Shown here: one piece after another, positions 46,431 through 57,094 of the stretch | Layout of the letters: each line of letters begins with the position of its first letter | How positions within the stretch are numbered: the stretch's first letter is position 1 | NCBI GenBank assembly: GCA_030077755.1 | Contig: JAQJZZ010000010.1 | Coordinates: 5,766,001-5,830,000, forward strand | Length of the DNA: 64,000 nt | Direction of reading: 5' to 3' | Source: Filosporella fistucella | Taxonomy: Eukaryota; Ascomycota; Leotiomycetes; Helotiales | The notes under the pieces: generated by a model | Database searches by the model: none | Told to the model about the DNA's origin: nothing | The model's input: only the letters and a program-made list of their open reading frames with translations | Made by a program: the position numbers and the translations under genes

Positions 46431-48461
46431 TTAATGGGATCTAGGAAGAGATTTCGTACCCGCGACATCGTCGTCACCGTCGCTATCGTTCACAGTCTCT
46501 TCACTTTCTTTACACTCCACTGGTGTTTGACCCTGCTCGGCTATCACGAGACGGCCAATGAAACTCAAAGCCAAATCCAAAGTACAAACATCTCCCCTGA
46601 GGTACTGCATAATTGCTTGCTCGGGAAGCTGCGTCAACCTGCGCCCACTGGCTTCAGTTCTGGATTCCCTGTGGGAATCCCCTGAATTAATATGCTTCAC
46701 GACAGAGAGTAGTCTGCTTCCTGGGTTGTTGGGATCGTTAACAGAATAGAATTCTGCATGATCAAAGCTGGGAATCTGTGCATCTGATTGGATGACTTTT
46801 CTGCTGATAAGATGTTGAAGTCTCCCTTTTCGTTTGGATTAGTTCTAGCATTAATATACCCGGAGGTGCATGTAGGGAAGACTTGACAGCGCTCACCTCG
46901 TAAAATCTCGTACTGTGATGCAATTGAGGGTGGCTTTATCTCCCGGTTAAGACTGCATCGATCAAGAAATGCAGAATCCAGAACTTCGAGCATGTTAGAC
47001 GTACAAAGAAACATCACATTTGAGTAGTCACTCATTCTGTCGATCCCTTAGGTCTGTTAGGCTTGTGATGACACTTTCAGTGGAACACTGTATACAATTT
47101 CTCATACCTGTCAACAGAGCATTTGTCGCTCGTAATGTATCTTGTGACTCGCCATTCCTCATACTCAGTTGTCTTGAGCTTGCAATACTTTCAACTTCGT
47201 CGATAAGAACACAGACGAACCCATCTTCATTTTCCTCACATATATGTCCAATCTTGATAAATATATCTTCAACCTGCTTTGCACTCTCGCTATAGAATTT
47301 GGAGAGTAGACTCGCTGATTTAATCTGTACAAGTGTAGTTTGATCATATGTAGAGCCGAGACGAATTGAGATCTTTTGTGCCAGTCCTTGACATAGAGAG
47401 GTCTTTCCTGTTCCGGGTGGACCATATAGAAGGATGAGTGGGCTCATTCCCCCATTTGCAGGTGCTGATTGAGAGAAGCGGACTTTGTTCGTCAACAGAA
47501 ACTCTCCTACAAATGAGTCCACTTACGCAGGTTTGTCATCATCCAGATGAGATCTTCTTTGACCTCTTCTGCGAATACAAGCCTAAATGGAAGATGTTAG
47601 TGCGTTCCGAACGTAAGTATTTGAAAATTCCTTACTGATCCCATATTCCTTCGAACCTGAGGTGTGGTAGCGAAGTCAGCTCAGCCTGGGGAAACTTCTT
47701 GTCATGTTCCAATGATCTTGGCGTTTGATCCAACATGTAAACTTGAACTTTGATGTTGACATTCTTCGAAGAAAAACAGGTCTCAATAGTCTTCGGACCA
47801 AGGTACTCTACCACCTTTAACGAGAGTAGGACATCTTTCATCTTCTGGCAATGGCTCCCCAGCTTCAAATTTGCTTCTGTAACGAATGAGAATGACAAGG
47901 AGCCCATGGCTATGAGGTCTTATGCATACCCTTGTCATTACTTAGTATCTCCTCGAATAGTTCAAACGTGGCTCGAACAGTGGAAAGTTGGGTCTGCAGG
48001 AGCTTTTCAAGCTGGACAGAGTCAGTAACAGGATCAAAGCAGTCATAATATAGCCACAGAATGGGCCGTCATTGAAATCAACAAGCAAAACGGGGCAAGC
48101 GGGACACGTCAGGAAAGGACATCGACTTACTTTACCAACAGCAAACTCTTCCGGCAGATAATCACGCAGGCGAGCTTCGATGAAGAGAGTTCCAGGCTTT
48201 GTTGCTTCTGGGACAAGAACAAAACCATCATCCACCTCCTGCTCGCCGCCTCCCACTAGGCCTACCCATATTAGCAACTTTTCAAATATCCCCAGGCTAT
48301 GGTTTGGAAAAGGAAGAGTCTGAAGGGCATTTGGGTACAGAATGGTAGTCAGAATTGGGGAGCTGCGTATATGGAATTGTCCCCACGGTTTGTGATTCAC
48401 TCCCTGCACACCGCGTAGTGAATTTCTGGCATGTAAGGAACTTACTGTGCGGTTTCTCCAT
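46431..48461 (-). CDS. PCH2: Pachytene checkpoint AAA+ ATPase Pch2/TRIP13
   Basis: AAA+ remodeller of HORMA-domain proteins (Hop1, Mad2) in meiosis and the spindle checkpoint. Eight exons with matching phases: 48461..48446, 48399..48131, 48011..47930, 47876..47636, 47582..47527, 47506..47108, 47046..46897 and 46825..46431, giving 535 aa. Walker A is YGPPGTGKTSLCQGLA. Walker B is VCVLIDEVESIASSR. Sensor 1 is FLCTSNMLEVLDSAFLDRCS. The C-terminal lid contains SGRRLTQLPEQA, the TRIP13-type version of the sensor-2 helix. The N-terminal substrate-recognition domain is less conserved, and the 16-nt first exon (MEKPH) is the least certain part. The tail is acidic (NDSDGDDD). It is divergent from the CSC1-like gene. 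Confidence 0.9.
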
Positions 48462-48791
48462 CCCGTTCACCTCTGAGTATCTCGTCTCGAAGATATTCAC
48501 GGTTATTATAGATAGAGTGAATATTATCTGCACACTTGTAAGGAAGTTGTATATGTTCCCAAGAAGAAAGGACTTAGTGAGGCGACGTTAGCGAAATACC
48601 CAGGTGTGTGTGTAGTAAGATACCAGGGATCTCAATCCTCATTTTATGCAGTCTCTCGCTTAAATCGTCATCGGTCAGCGCGTGTGACGGGAGGCGTCAA
48701 CATTTGTGCAGATTGTCAGTATCGAGCAGCTTCATCTCTGCTAGGACACAGCATCATTTTCACGCTTGACCAGCAGATACAGCTGGACAAG
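48462..48791. promoter_or_regulatory. Divergent promoter region PCH2 / CSC1-like
   Basis: 330 bp separate the two start codons, so both promoters and leaders lie here. No specific element is claimed. Confidence 0.5.
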
Positions 48792-51477
48792 ATGGATTCC
48801 TTCACGGTTCCGAGTGGTGACAAAAAGTGTATTAGGCATGACCCGACAAAACCTACTCAAAATGGGGACATGTATGTTCAGTTTACGCTGTCACTGATCT
48901 TGGGAGTTTCCGCCTTCTTCGGGTTCTGTGTAAGTAATTGCTACTGACATTTACCAGTCACTGCTGATATTGCCAGTTTCTGCGCCCAAGATGGAAAAGC
49001 CTCTATGCAGCACGCAAGAGGCAGGTTGATGCTGCAACATCATTGCCCGAACTACCAGATACTTTCTTCGGATGGATGCCAGTGTTGTATAGAGTGACAG
49101 AACAACAGGTTCTTGCATCTGCAGGACTGGATGCTTACGTTGTGAGTTGAGAATTCCGCGAACCTGGCGGACCAGACTGACGCTATCTAGTTCCTTGCTT
49201 TCTTCAAAATGTCGATACGATTGTTCAGCATCATGTTCCTCATTACCTGCGTTATCTTAGCACCGATAAACAAGCATTTCTATGGTTGGGTTCCAACGCC
49301 TGGCGACCCTCTAGACCCCCATAGACCATCCGAATTGTATCTGCAGAATGTTTTTGATCTGGATGCATGGAGGGATTCGGTTGCCCTCGCTGCGACGAAG
49401 GATAAAAAGGGACTTCCCAATACCAGCTATTTGTGGGCATACTTGGTTTTCACATGGTTCTTTACTGGACTTGCAATCTATTTTATGATCAAGGAAACGC
49501 GGCGAATAATTCAAATAAGACAGGACTACTTGGGCAGTCAGTCAACAATTACGGACCGGACTATTCGATTATCAGGTATTCCACCGGAGCTTCGATCCGA
49601 GAAGGAGATAAAGGAGTTTTTAGAGAAGCTTGAAATTGGAAAGGTCGAAAGCGTCACCATTTGCAGGAATTGGAAGAGACTCGATGAAATGATGGAGAAA
49701 CGAGCATATACATTGCGGAAATTAGAGGAGGCATGGTGCGTTCATTTAGGACGTCGCAGGACTAAGATCATCAAACCTGTCGAATCTTTACGGCATGATA
49801 ACGAAGATGAAAATGAGGAGAACGCAGGTCAAGAGGGAGACAATCTGCTTGGTGGAAGCCATGTCACCCCATACGAACACCCTCGCCCGACCACTAGAAT
49901 TTGGTACGGCTTCCTGGGATTTCAAAGCAGGAGAATCGACGCCATCGATTACTACGAAGAGGAGTTGCGGAAATTGGACGACAAAATAATCGAGGCAAGA
50001 AAGAAAGAATACAATCCAACGCCATTGGCGTTTGTGACCATGGATTCTATTCCTGCCTGTCAAATGGCTGTGCAGGCATTGCTAGATCCCCAACCAATGC
50101 AACTCCTAGCCAAGCTTGCTCCTGCTCCAACTGACGTTGTATGGGCAAATACCTATCTCCCACGGTCTAGCCGAATGATCCGCTCCTGGACTATCACTGT
50201 CTTCATCTTGGTCTTGACAATCATCTGGCTTATTCCTGTTGCCGCTCTTGCTGGGCTGCTAGATCTATGCTCTATTAGGCAGGTCTGGCCGCAACTTGCT
50301 AATGTGCTCGAAAGCCACGATATCATCAAAGCTTTGGTGCAGACTGGATTGCCAACCTTGGTTGTTTCATTGTTGAATATTGCGGTGCCGTTTCTATACG
50401 ATTACTTGGCAAACATGCAGGGTATGATCTCTCAAGGCGATGTCGAACTTTCTGTGATCTCGAAGAATTTCTACTTCACGTTCTTCAACGTTTTCTTGGT
50501 CTTCACCGCATTCGGTACTGCAACACAATTCTGGCCCGAGCTGCAAAAGAATCTTAGAGAGACGACACGACTTGCATTCCAGCTTGCAACCTACGTTCAG
50601 AGTTTGGCAATATTCTACACCAATTTCATTCTCCTCCAGGGTATTGGGCTCTTACCCTTCAGATTATTGGAGTTTGGCAGTGTTTTTCTCTACCCGATCA
50701 TGCTTATGGGCTCTAGAACACCAAGAGACTATGCAGAGCTTGTGCAACCCCCTGTCTTCAAATACGGCTTCTACCTACCGTCCGCCATTCTCGTCTACAT
50801 TCTATGCATTGTTTATGCTATCCTCCCCGCAGGCTATATGGTTCTAGGTTTTGGCCTGATATACTTTGTCTTCGGATACTACACCTACAAGTATCAGTTA
50901 CTGTATGCAATGGATCACCCACAACACGCCACAGGGGGAGCTTGGCCCATGCTGTGCTATCGAATTCTGGTTGGACTAGTGGTCTTCCAATTGGTTATGG
51001 CTGGGATCATTGCACTACAAAACGAATTCTATCCAGCCGCATTGGTTGTGCCACTTATACCATTTACAATTTGGTACAGCTATTACTTCAGACGGACTTA
51101 TGAGCCATTGATGAAGTTTATTGCCTTGCGATCAATTCGACGTGAGAGTAATGCGGATATCAATATTGCGGATGAGCGCATTGGAATTTACAGACCACCT
51201 GGGTACGCCAGAAGAGCGAGCACAACAGTTGATGAGCATAGAGAGCAGGGTATGAGGTTTATTAACCCAAGCCTTGTAGTTCCGTAAGTATACCGACATA
51301 TTGAGTTTGTGTGGCAAGTGACTAATGATGAACAGACTCGAAAAGCTCTGGATTGATGAGGATCAGTCAAGTGGTGACGTTCAGGAGTCAGAATTAGAAC
51401 GCGAGGAGAGTACCACGAGCTCTGTCAGCCTTGGTGATACCCACATATGGAGAGATAATGGGGAAGTGAATGTATAA
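48792..51477 (+). CDS. CSC1/OSCA/TMEM63-family (DUF221) membrane channel protein
   Basis: Predicted osmosensitive/mechanosensitive, Ca2+-permeable channel-family protein. Exons 48792..48929, 48977..49141, 49191..51283 and 51336..51477 give 845 aa. Domain order: three N-terminal membrane segments (first VQFTLSLILGVSAFFGF, third LVFTWFFTGLAIYFMI); a cytosolic domain of about 250 residues with an RNA-recognition-like fold (TIRLSGIPPELRSEKEIKEF ... PLAFVTMDSI); then VVWANTYLPRSSRMIRSW and about eight membrane segments, including the DYLANMQGMISQGDVELSV region conserved in DUF221. The C-terminus is cytosolic, Ser/Glu-rich and short. Length fits the family. It shares its promoter region with PCH2. 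Confidence 0.93.
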
Positions 51478-51783
51478 TTTGGACTGCAACGAAAGTGGAT
51501 TTTCAATGCATTGAAGGAGTTTCGGTGCGTTTGTAAAACAGTATAGGGCCGCACTTTCCTAGCGATTTATTCTTATTCCTACGAATATACCCAGTAGCTC
51601 TTGCTTAAAATACAAGTTTTTAATCGCAACCCTCGAGCACCTCGAGACTTTTCTTCTATCAACTCCCCTTCCATCACTAATTTCCCCTATCAACCTGCAG
51701 CAATACGTTGTTGTAGGGGATCAACGCCTCCAGACTGTTCTTTATTACTACCTGCATTGTACATACTCATCAGTTTCCTTGCA

Positions 51784-54700
51784 ATGACAATTGTTTCCTA
51801 TCACTCTACGCTAATCAAAAATTTGGTCTCCAAGGAGGAGACCCCTGTCACAACGTCTTCTCAGATATTCCTATCGAGGGGTGTTGCAGGGGCAGACTCC
51901 TCTCCACCTCAGCCAGAGCCCCCTTCGGCCCCCACGTTCGTTGCTACTATCTTTAACAACAGCTCGAGACCCATCATGACCATCGGAGATACGGCGGAGA
52001 AGACTGCTACCTTGGAGTTAGATGGGGGAAGGAGACATTCTTATTTGCAGCCATCTGCTGAAGGTATATTGAAGATGTCTAACACTATGCGGCTGCAGCT
52101 GACATCCAACTTAGACTCAGAAGAGGAAACATCCATGAGTCCCAATGACCGCGCTAATTCGAATCAAACTACAACGAATGCAGTCTCTAATCAACAGAGC
52201 AACCTCCACGATCAGAACCATCTTATATCAGATTCGCCTCTTACCACTGAGCCCGAAGATGTTGACGTTCCCAACCAAATTTTGGACAATGATATGGACT
52301 CGGAAATTGATCGCGGTAGGTCAAGAGAGCGAAGTCCACGACATCCTGATCCTCTCAACGATGCTGGATCCCGAAGCCGAAGGAACGACTGGGATATCAA
52401 ATTGGACGTTAGACCTATCGAGAAGCGATCCCTAAGTCGAAGCAACACATTCTACGAAGACCCCAATGACCCATGCGCACAGCTGGATGACGATGTCTTA
52501 GAGCCTTGTCCCCATATTTCAATATGCGATTCAGTATCTGAAATTCTCGATCCACAGGATAGCGTCGTGAGCACAGCTAGGAACTCTCGTGGAATGTTTA
52601 GAAGAAGTTTCGATATTCGAGCAGCGTCCCCACTACCTGTTGTTACTCAACCAGTTCGTGCTATGACCACAGTCTTTAATGATTGCAAGCCCCTGACTCC
52701 AGATCCCATGACTTCCCCAAAGAGCAGTTCACGGCCTATGGCAGATGTTAATCATCTCGAGAAGCTTGCTGAAAAGGTTGGAGCTCCACTACCTAACTCG
52801 AAAATGCAACCTAAAACAGATGCTCTGTTTTGCCTCGCATCAAAGCTTCCAACAGAAATCATCCAACATATTCTCTGCAGCCTTTCTCCGACAGACTTCA
52901 ATGCCGCCAGACATACATGTCGCTCCTGGTTCATCAGTAGTATGAATAGGACTCTTCTTGGGACAATGTTCAAAAGAGGTGGATTTACGAAAAGCTTGCT
53001 GCAAGAGTTGGCTGCTAAAACTATACTAACTCGATATGGAAAATCAAACAATAACTGGCTGATGAGTAAACGACTCTCAAGGGAGTGCGCTCTTAGCCCA
53101 GACTGGACAGGAAATGGGTTGGATCTGTCTGAAAATTACTGTAGTGAGTTTTCAAAAAAGTCTGCTTTCAAAGTGACTTCATCAGTCGACTTCACTGAGA
53201 TGGCTGTGCATTATCCCGGCCCCGATTCAGCAAGTACAATCTTCACTGTAAGCAGCTGCGGGAAATTTCTCATGGCGGCTAACGGTTGTCTCGTTTATAT
53301 TTATGAATTGAATACTTCTCGCAAACTAGATAGTCAACGCCAGAACATGGAGACAGGAGGGTTGCGTCCGATAACAAGCATCATATGTCCTCGTCGGGTC
53401 TTGGCATGCAGCATGGATACATCCTCGAATCGGCATGCAATTGCAGTCCTCCTCGACGGTAGGATGGGTCTTGTCTGTGATATCAAAGTGCTCAATAATC
53501 AGTCCACGAGTACTCAGAACAACGATCCCACGAATAGTTTCAACCATGCAAACGAAGCACAAGAGAAAACTAAGCTACGGGGTACCTCATTTCTTGACCG
53601 AGTGTCACTCAACAGTTCTTCTTCGATACCCGGCTCTCAACGACCTAGAGGAGATCCACCTTTCGTCTTTCCAGGAATTGCGACTACAAGTGCAAACTCT
53701 GCACATCCTGATGAGTTTGAGTGGCAGGATATTTTCAATGGAGATATGCCTCCTTCAACTCGTACTGCGGGACCAAGTTCTCGCCATGGGTCTCTACCTC
53801 GTGCTAATATTGTGACAAGAGAGAGCGAAGCCGAGGGGCTTGATCTTGCCGTTGAAAGAGACTCGAGCATTAATTTCATGCCAGTTGAGGAAGGGACCCG
53901 TTCCCTTTATCGGAATTTATGCTCAGATGACGACCCACCACGTTCTGTTGCTATATGCCCTCAGAGACGTTGTGTAGCTTTCGGATGTTCATCTGGAATT
54001 GAGTTGCACTGGGTTGATGCGCTTACTGGACAAGATCTGAATAGATGGTTCCCACTTACCGCCCCGAGCGACTTTCTTTACTTCTTACCACCAAGAAAAA
54101 GTGTCGACTCGGCAAAGAAATTGAGGCTCATAAGTAGTGCAGCAAGGCCAAATGAAAGACCTGCGATCACAGAGCGACATTTCGGTGGTCGTACACGTAG
54201 CAGCCCTTTCTGGGAACAACATGGGTGGGGATCAAGTCAATATCCTGATAGTGAAAGTTCTCGACAGAATCAAGGTATTCTTACAAGGGTTAGGATCGAG
54301 ACTGGGCGTACCTCTTTTACTGGGAGAATGGACTGCTCAGATCATTATCGAGCAGTTCCTCTCAGTGATGGATACCACATTTTGTTCACGGATCCAGCTA
54401 CTGGGTTATTGTGTCTAGGTAGTGATGCACCTGTGGGAGGGCCTACAAAACTACTTCGTAAAATCTGGTTCGCTGGCCCAGACAAGATGGGTGGCCCTTG
54501 TGCCTATGCCGCTGGTTCAGATCTCAGTTGGGGCGTGAGGGTTGTTGCAGCTTTCGGTGAAGGGCCCGAGCAAACTATTTGGCTCTACTCAGTTCCTTTG
54601 GACGTTTTCACTGCAAATGAAACTAGCTCCACTACGACATCGACTTGGTTCAAAAGCAATTCAGGTACAGAGGTTCAAAATAATGAGTGGATTGATTGGT

Positions 54701-55362
54701 GGCCCGATGATGGGCTTCAGGAATGGCTTCGTCATATTGAAAGTCCAGTTCCAGGCATCATTCCTCGAAGTGCCTGGCCGATTAAAGTCAGAGGTCAAAA
54801 AGTCGGGACTTGTAACGGTTTGGTCGATATATCCATTGACTCTGGCCCTGATATGGCCATTTGGGTATTCAATAAGGGAGGAGTTGCCACTGTTTGGAAG
54901 CTAGATGATGGGAAATGTGGGAAAGTCAAGCAGCGTTGGGTTCTTCGAGATGGTACAGTTCGTGAAAATGATGAGGAAGGTGATATTGAGATGAGTGATT
55001 CGTTACATTCAACTCCTTCGACTCTGGAACCTCCACTTCCACTGCTACCAGTATCTTTTGACGGAAGTGATTCATTCACGACTTCGACGATTATCACAAC
55101 TCGATCCGAGAGACGCCATCGGGTTGAATGGAGTCAGCATCCTGTTCAATATGATGCTGATGGCGATGTTGTAATGGCCGACGTCCCTTCGCCGGGAGTG
55201 GTACAGCATGAAGAGGCTGTTGAAGAAATGGTCGTGGAGCGACGAGAGAACGGATTTCAGTATGAATTGGAAAGATGGTTGAGACAGAGTTATAGAGGGA
55301 TGACTAGCGATTTCGATCCTCACTTAGCCGGTATTGCTAGAATAGACGTTGAAATACGTTAG
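51784..55362 (+). CDS. Large F-box protein with probable beta-propeller C-terminus
   Basis: Single-exon gene, 1192 aa from the first ATG at 51784 (an ATG at 51976 is also possible; the frame is open upstream to 51601 but without ATG). The N-terminal 340 residues are disordered and Ser/Asp-rich. The F-box is at about residues 348-395, beginning LASKLPTEIIQHILCSLSP with the Trp of CRSWF. The rest, from AVHYPGPDSASTIFTV onward, is WD40-like: repeated short strands such as TVSSCGKFLMAANGCLVYIYE and RSVAICPQRRCVAFGCSSGI. These are interrupted by a long Ser-rich loop (near 53490-53880). Predicted SCF ubiquitin-ligase substrate receptor. Related large fungal F-box proteins are conserved but uncharacterised; the substrate is not predictable. 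Confidence 0.85.
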   Translation: MTIVSYHSTLIKNLVSKEETPVTTSSQIFLSRGVAGADSSPPQPEPPSAPTFVATIFNNSSRPIMTIGDTAEKTATLELDGGRRHSYLQPSAEGILKMSNTMRLQLTSNLDSEEETSMSPNDRANSNQTTTNAVSNQQSNLHDQNHLISDSPLTTEPEDVDVPNQILDNDMDSEIDRGRSRERSPRHPDPLNDAGSRSRRNDWDIKLDVRPIEKRSLSRSNTFYEDPNDPCAQLDDDVLEPCPHISICDSVSEILDPQDSVVSTARNSRGMFRRSFDIRAASPLPVVTQPVRAMTTVFNDCKPLTPDPMTSPKSSSRPMADVNHLEKLAEKVGAPLPNSKMQPKTDALFCLASKLPTEIIQHILCSLSPTDFNAARHTCRSWFISSMNRTLLGTMFKRGGFTKSLLQELAAKTILTRYGKSNNNWLMSKRLSRECALSPDWTGNGLDLSENYCSEFSKKSAFKVTSSVDFTEMAVHYPGPDSASTIFTVSSCGKFLMAANGCLVYIYELNTSRKLDSQRQNMETGGLRPITSIICPRRVLACSMDTSSNRHAIAVLLDGRMGLVCDIKVLNNQSTSTQNNDPTNSFNHANEAQEKTKLRGTSFLDRVSLNSSSSIPGSQRPRGDPPFVFPGIATTSANSAHPDEFEWQDIFNGDMPPSTRTAGPSSRHGSLPRANIVTRESEAEGLDLAVERDSSINFMPVEEGTRSLYRNLCSDDDPPRSVAICPQRRCVAFGCSSGIELHWVDALTGQDLNRWFPLTAPSDFLYFLPPRKSVDSAKKLRLISSAARPNERPAITERHFGGRTRSSPFWEQHGWGSSQYPDSESSRQNQGILTRVRIETGRTSFTGRMDCSDHYRAVPLSDGYHILFTDPATGLLCLGSDAPVGGPTKLLRKIWFAGPDKMGGPCAYAAGSDLSWGVRVVAAFGEGPEQTIWLYSVPLDVFTANETSSTTTSTWFKSNSGTEVQNNEWIDWWPDDGLQEWLRHIESPVPGIIPRSAWPIKVRGQKVGTCNGLVDISIDSGPDMAIWVFNKGGVATVWKLDDGKCGKVKQRWVLRDGTVRENDEEGDIEMSDSLHSTPSTLEPPLPLLPVSFDGSDSFTTSTIITTRSERRHRVEWSQHPVQYDADGDVVMADVPSPGVVQHEEAVEEMVVERRENGFQYELERWLRQSYRGMTSDFDPHLAGIARIDVEIR

Positions 55363-56402
55363 AGAAAGGCTGATGGATTGAAGAGAGGTGGGATCCGGAT
55401 GAGTTGATAGTGGAAGGAAGTGCCTAGTGAAAGAATGCAAGAATCGTACTATCCAGGCAAAACCTCCAAATTTCGTCAAACATGAAAGTATATCCTCGCT
55501 GCTATCCTGCCACGTCTATGCCCCGTTTTGCAGTCACAAGGGCAGATATCAAGATTACTTCGCCTCTTGCCACGTCGTAACTCCAATCTGCAAGTATACA
55601 ATTCGGTAAAGCCCCTATATCAAGATATGGCGTGCTCCTTATCTCACCCTATATAACGGTTGATATCATGACGAAATGCCCACCTTACTTTTTTTCACCA
55701 GCGGTGAAACATGCAAACCTACTCGGTTCCGTACAAAGCTATCCCTTCTCATCAGCCTCACCACCCAAAAGCAAAAAGCAAAAACCCTTCTCGCTACCCC
55801 CTACTCCCAGCCATAACAGCTTTCATATACCGCCAAGCCCCATCTCCAGCCCAACCAAACCAGGATCTTTAGTGTCCGCCCCGCCCCCTCTGTGCACTGT
55901 AACCAAAGCCCAAGCCAGGACCCCGCTGCCAACCACAAAACCGGATGAAACCCTTGTAATTTACCTGTTCTGTGAAGGTAGCAAACACCAAGGAAAAGGC
56001 CTGTCGAAGGTTCCATTCAGCGTCATCATGTCTCTTGTTGGCCCGACGCGGACAGACGAGCCTGGTTCGGATGGGTTTTTCTTGAGTTTGCTGGGGAGGG
56101 ATCTTGGAGTGGGATTTTGTCGGATCGGATGTTCTGGGAGTGGAGTAGAGTCGATGGAGGTTGGGGGGAGGACATATATATATTTGTGTGTACCTTGAGG
56201 AGGGTGGTATAAAGGCTGGCTTGTTTTGCGATTGAGTGTTTTTTTGGGACCGGAAGGGAGATACGAATTTACGATTGGTGTTTATTTATGATACTACGAT
56301 TGAGAATTACGACGTACAAGATTCGAATTGAGTAGGATTGGAAAGGAAAGGCAAGAAAAGAAGTGAGGGATATATATACGTTATCGCGACAGGTAGAGAG
56401 AA
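55363..56402. other. Intergenic, no supported gene
   Basis: An open frame at 55632..56198 is Pro/Ser-rich and ends in a Gly-rich tail, but has no start context, domain or splice evidence; not annotated as a gene. Confidence 0.4.
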
Positions 56403-57094
56403 ATGTGTCTATTCGGAAAATGTAAGTCCCTTCCTACCTACCACTCTCTTCCACTCCCTTCAATTCAATTCAGTTCCGTCCTTCCCTCACAACATATCTC
56501 CCTCCTACCCTCAACTAACAACACCCAGCCCGCCCAGACTGGGAAGAAGACGTCGTCTTCGCCAACCGTCGCCGTCGTCGTCCACGCTCTCGCATCGTCT
56601 CCGAGACTATAATCCGCGAACGTCACTCCCCGCCCTCAATCCATTACCTCCCAGCACCTTCTCCCTCCCCTCCACCAGCGATCATAAAACCAGCCACACC
56701 ACCTCCACCAAAAACTATTACTCCTGCTCCTGCGCCGTCTCCTCCCTCTCCACGCATCGAACTCGTGTCTGTGGAAGAAGATCACGTCCATACCGGACCG
56801 AGAAGTAGCCGCGTATCTGTATCCAAGAAAAGTCATAGAGGGAGTAGAGGAGGAGAGGAGGTATATATCGAGAGGGAAAGGGAGAGGGTGAGGCTGCCGC
56901 CGCCTCCGAGCCCGCCGAAAGAAGAGTATGAGACGTTTAGATATGTGGAGGGCGCAGATAGAGAGAGGGAGAGGAGGAGGAGTAGGAGTATTACTTATGA
57001 GACGAATCCTAGGGTTGCGAGTAGGGTTACGGAGAGAGAGAGGGTGGTTATTGAGGATGGGGGGAGGAGGAAGGAGTATTATCGACGGCCTTAG
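56403..57094 (+). CDS. Arg/Glu-rich low-complexity protein (hypothetical)
   Basis: Exons 56403..56421 (MCLFGK plus one base) and 56529..57094 give 194 aa with GTAAGT donor and a CTAAC-type branch. The product starts MCLFGKSRPDWEEDVVF, then RRRRRPRSR, a Pro-rich middle (PSPSPPPAIIKPATPPPP), and an alternating Arg/Glu tail (EERERER-like). No known domain, signal peptide or membrane segment. Short proteins starting with a Cys/Phe-rich N-terminus and ending in RE-rich sequence are common in filamentous ascomycetes; function is not recognised. The intron phase and high coding regularity make the gene likely. Confidence 0.65.

Noticed and set aside
55632..56198. 188-codon plus-strand frame
   Set aside because: Low-complexity Pro/Ser then Gly-rich tail, no family resemblance and no splice support; kept only as a note.
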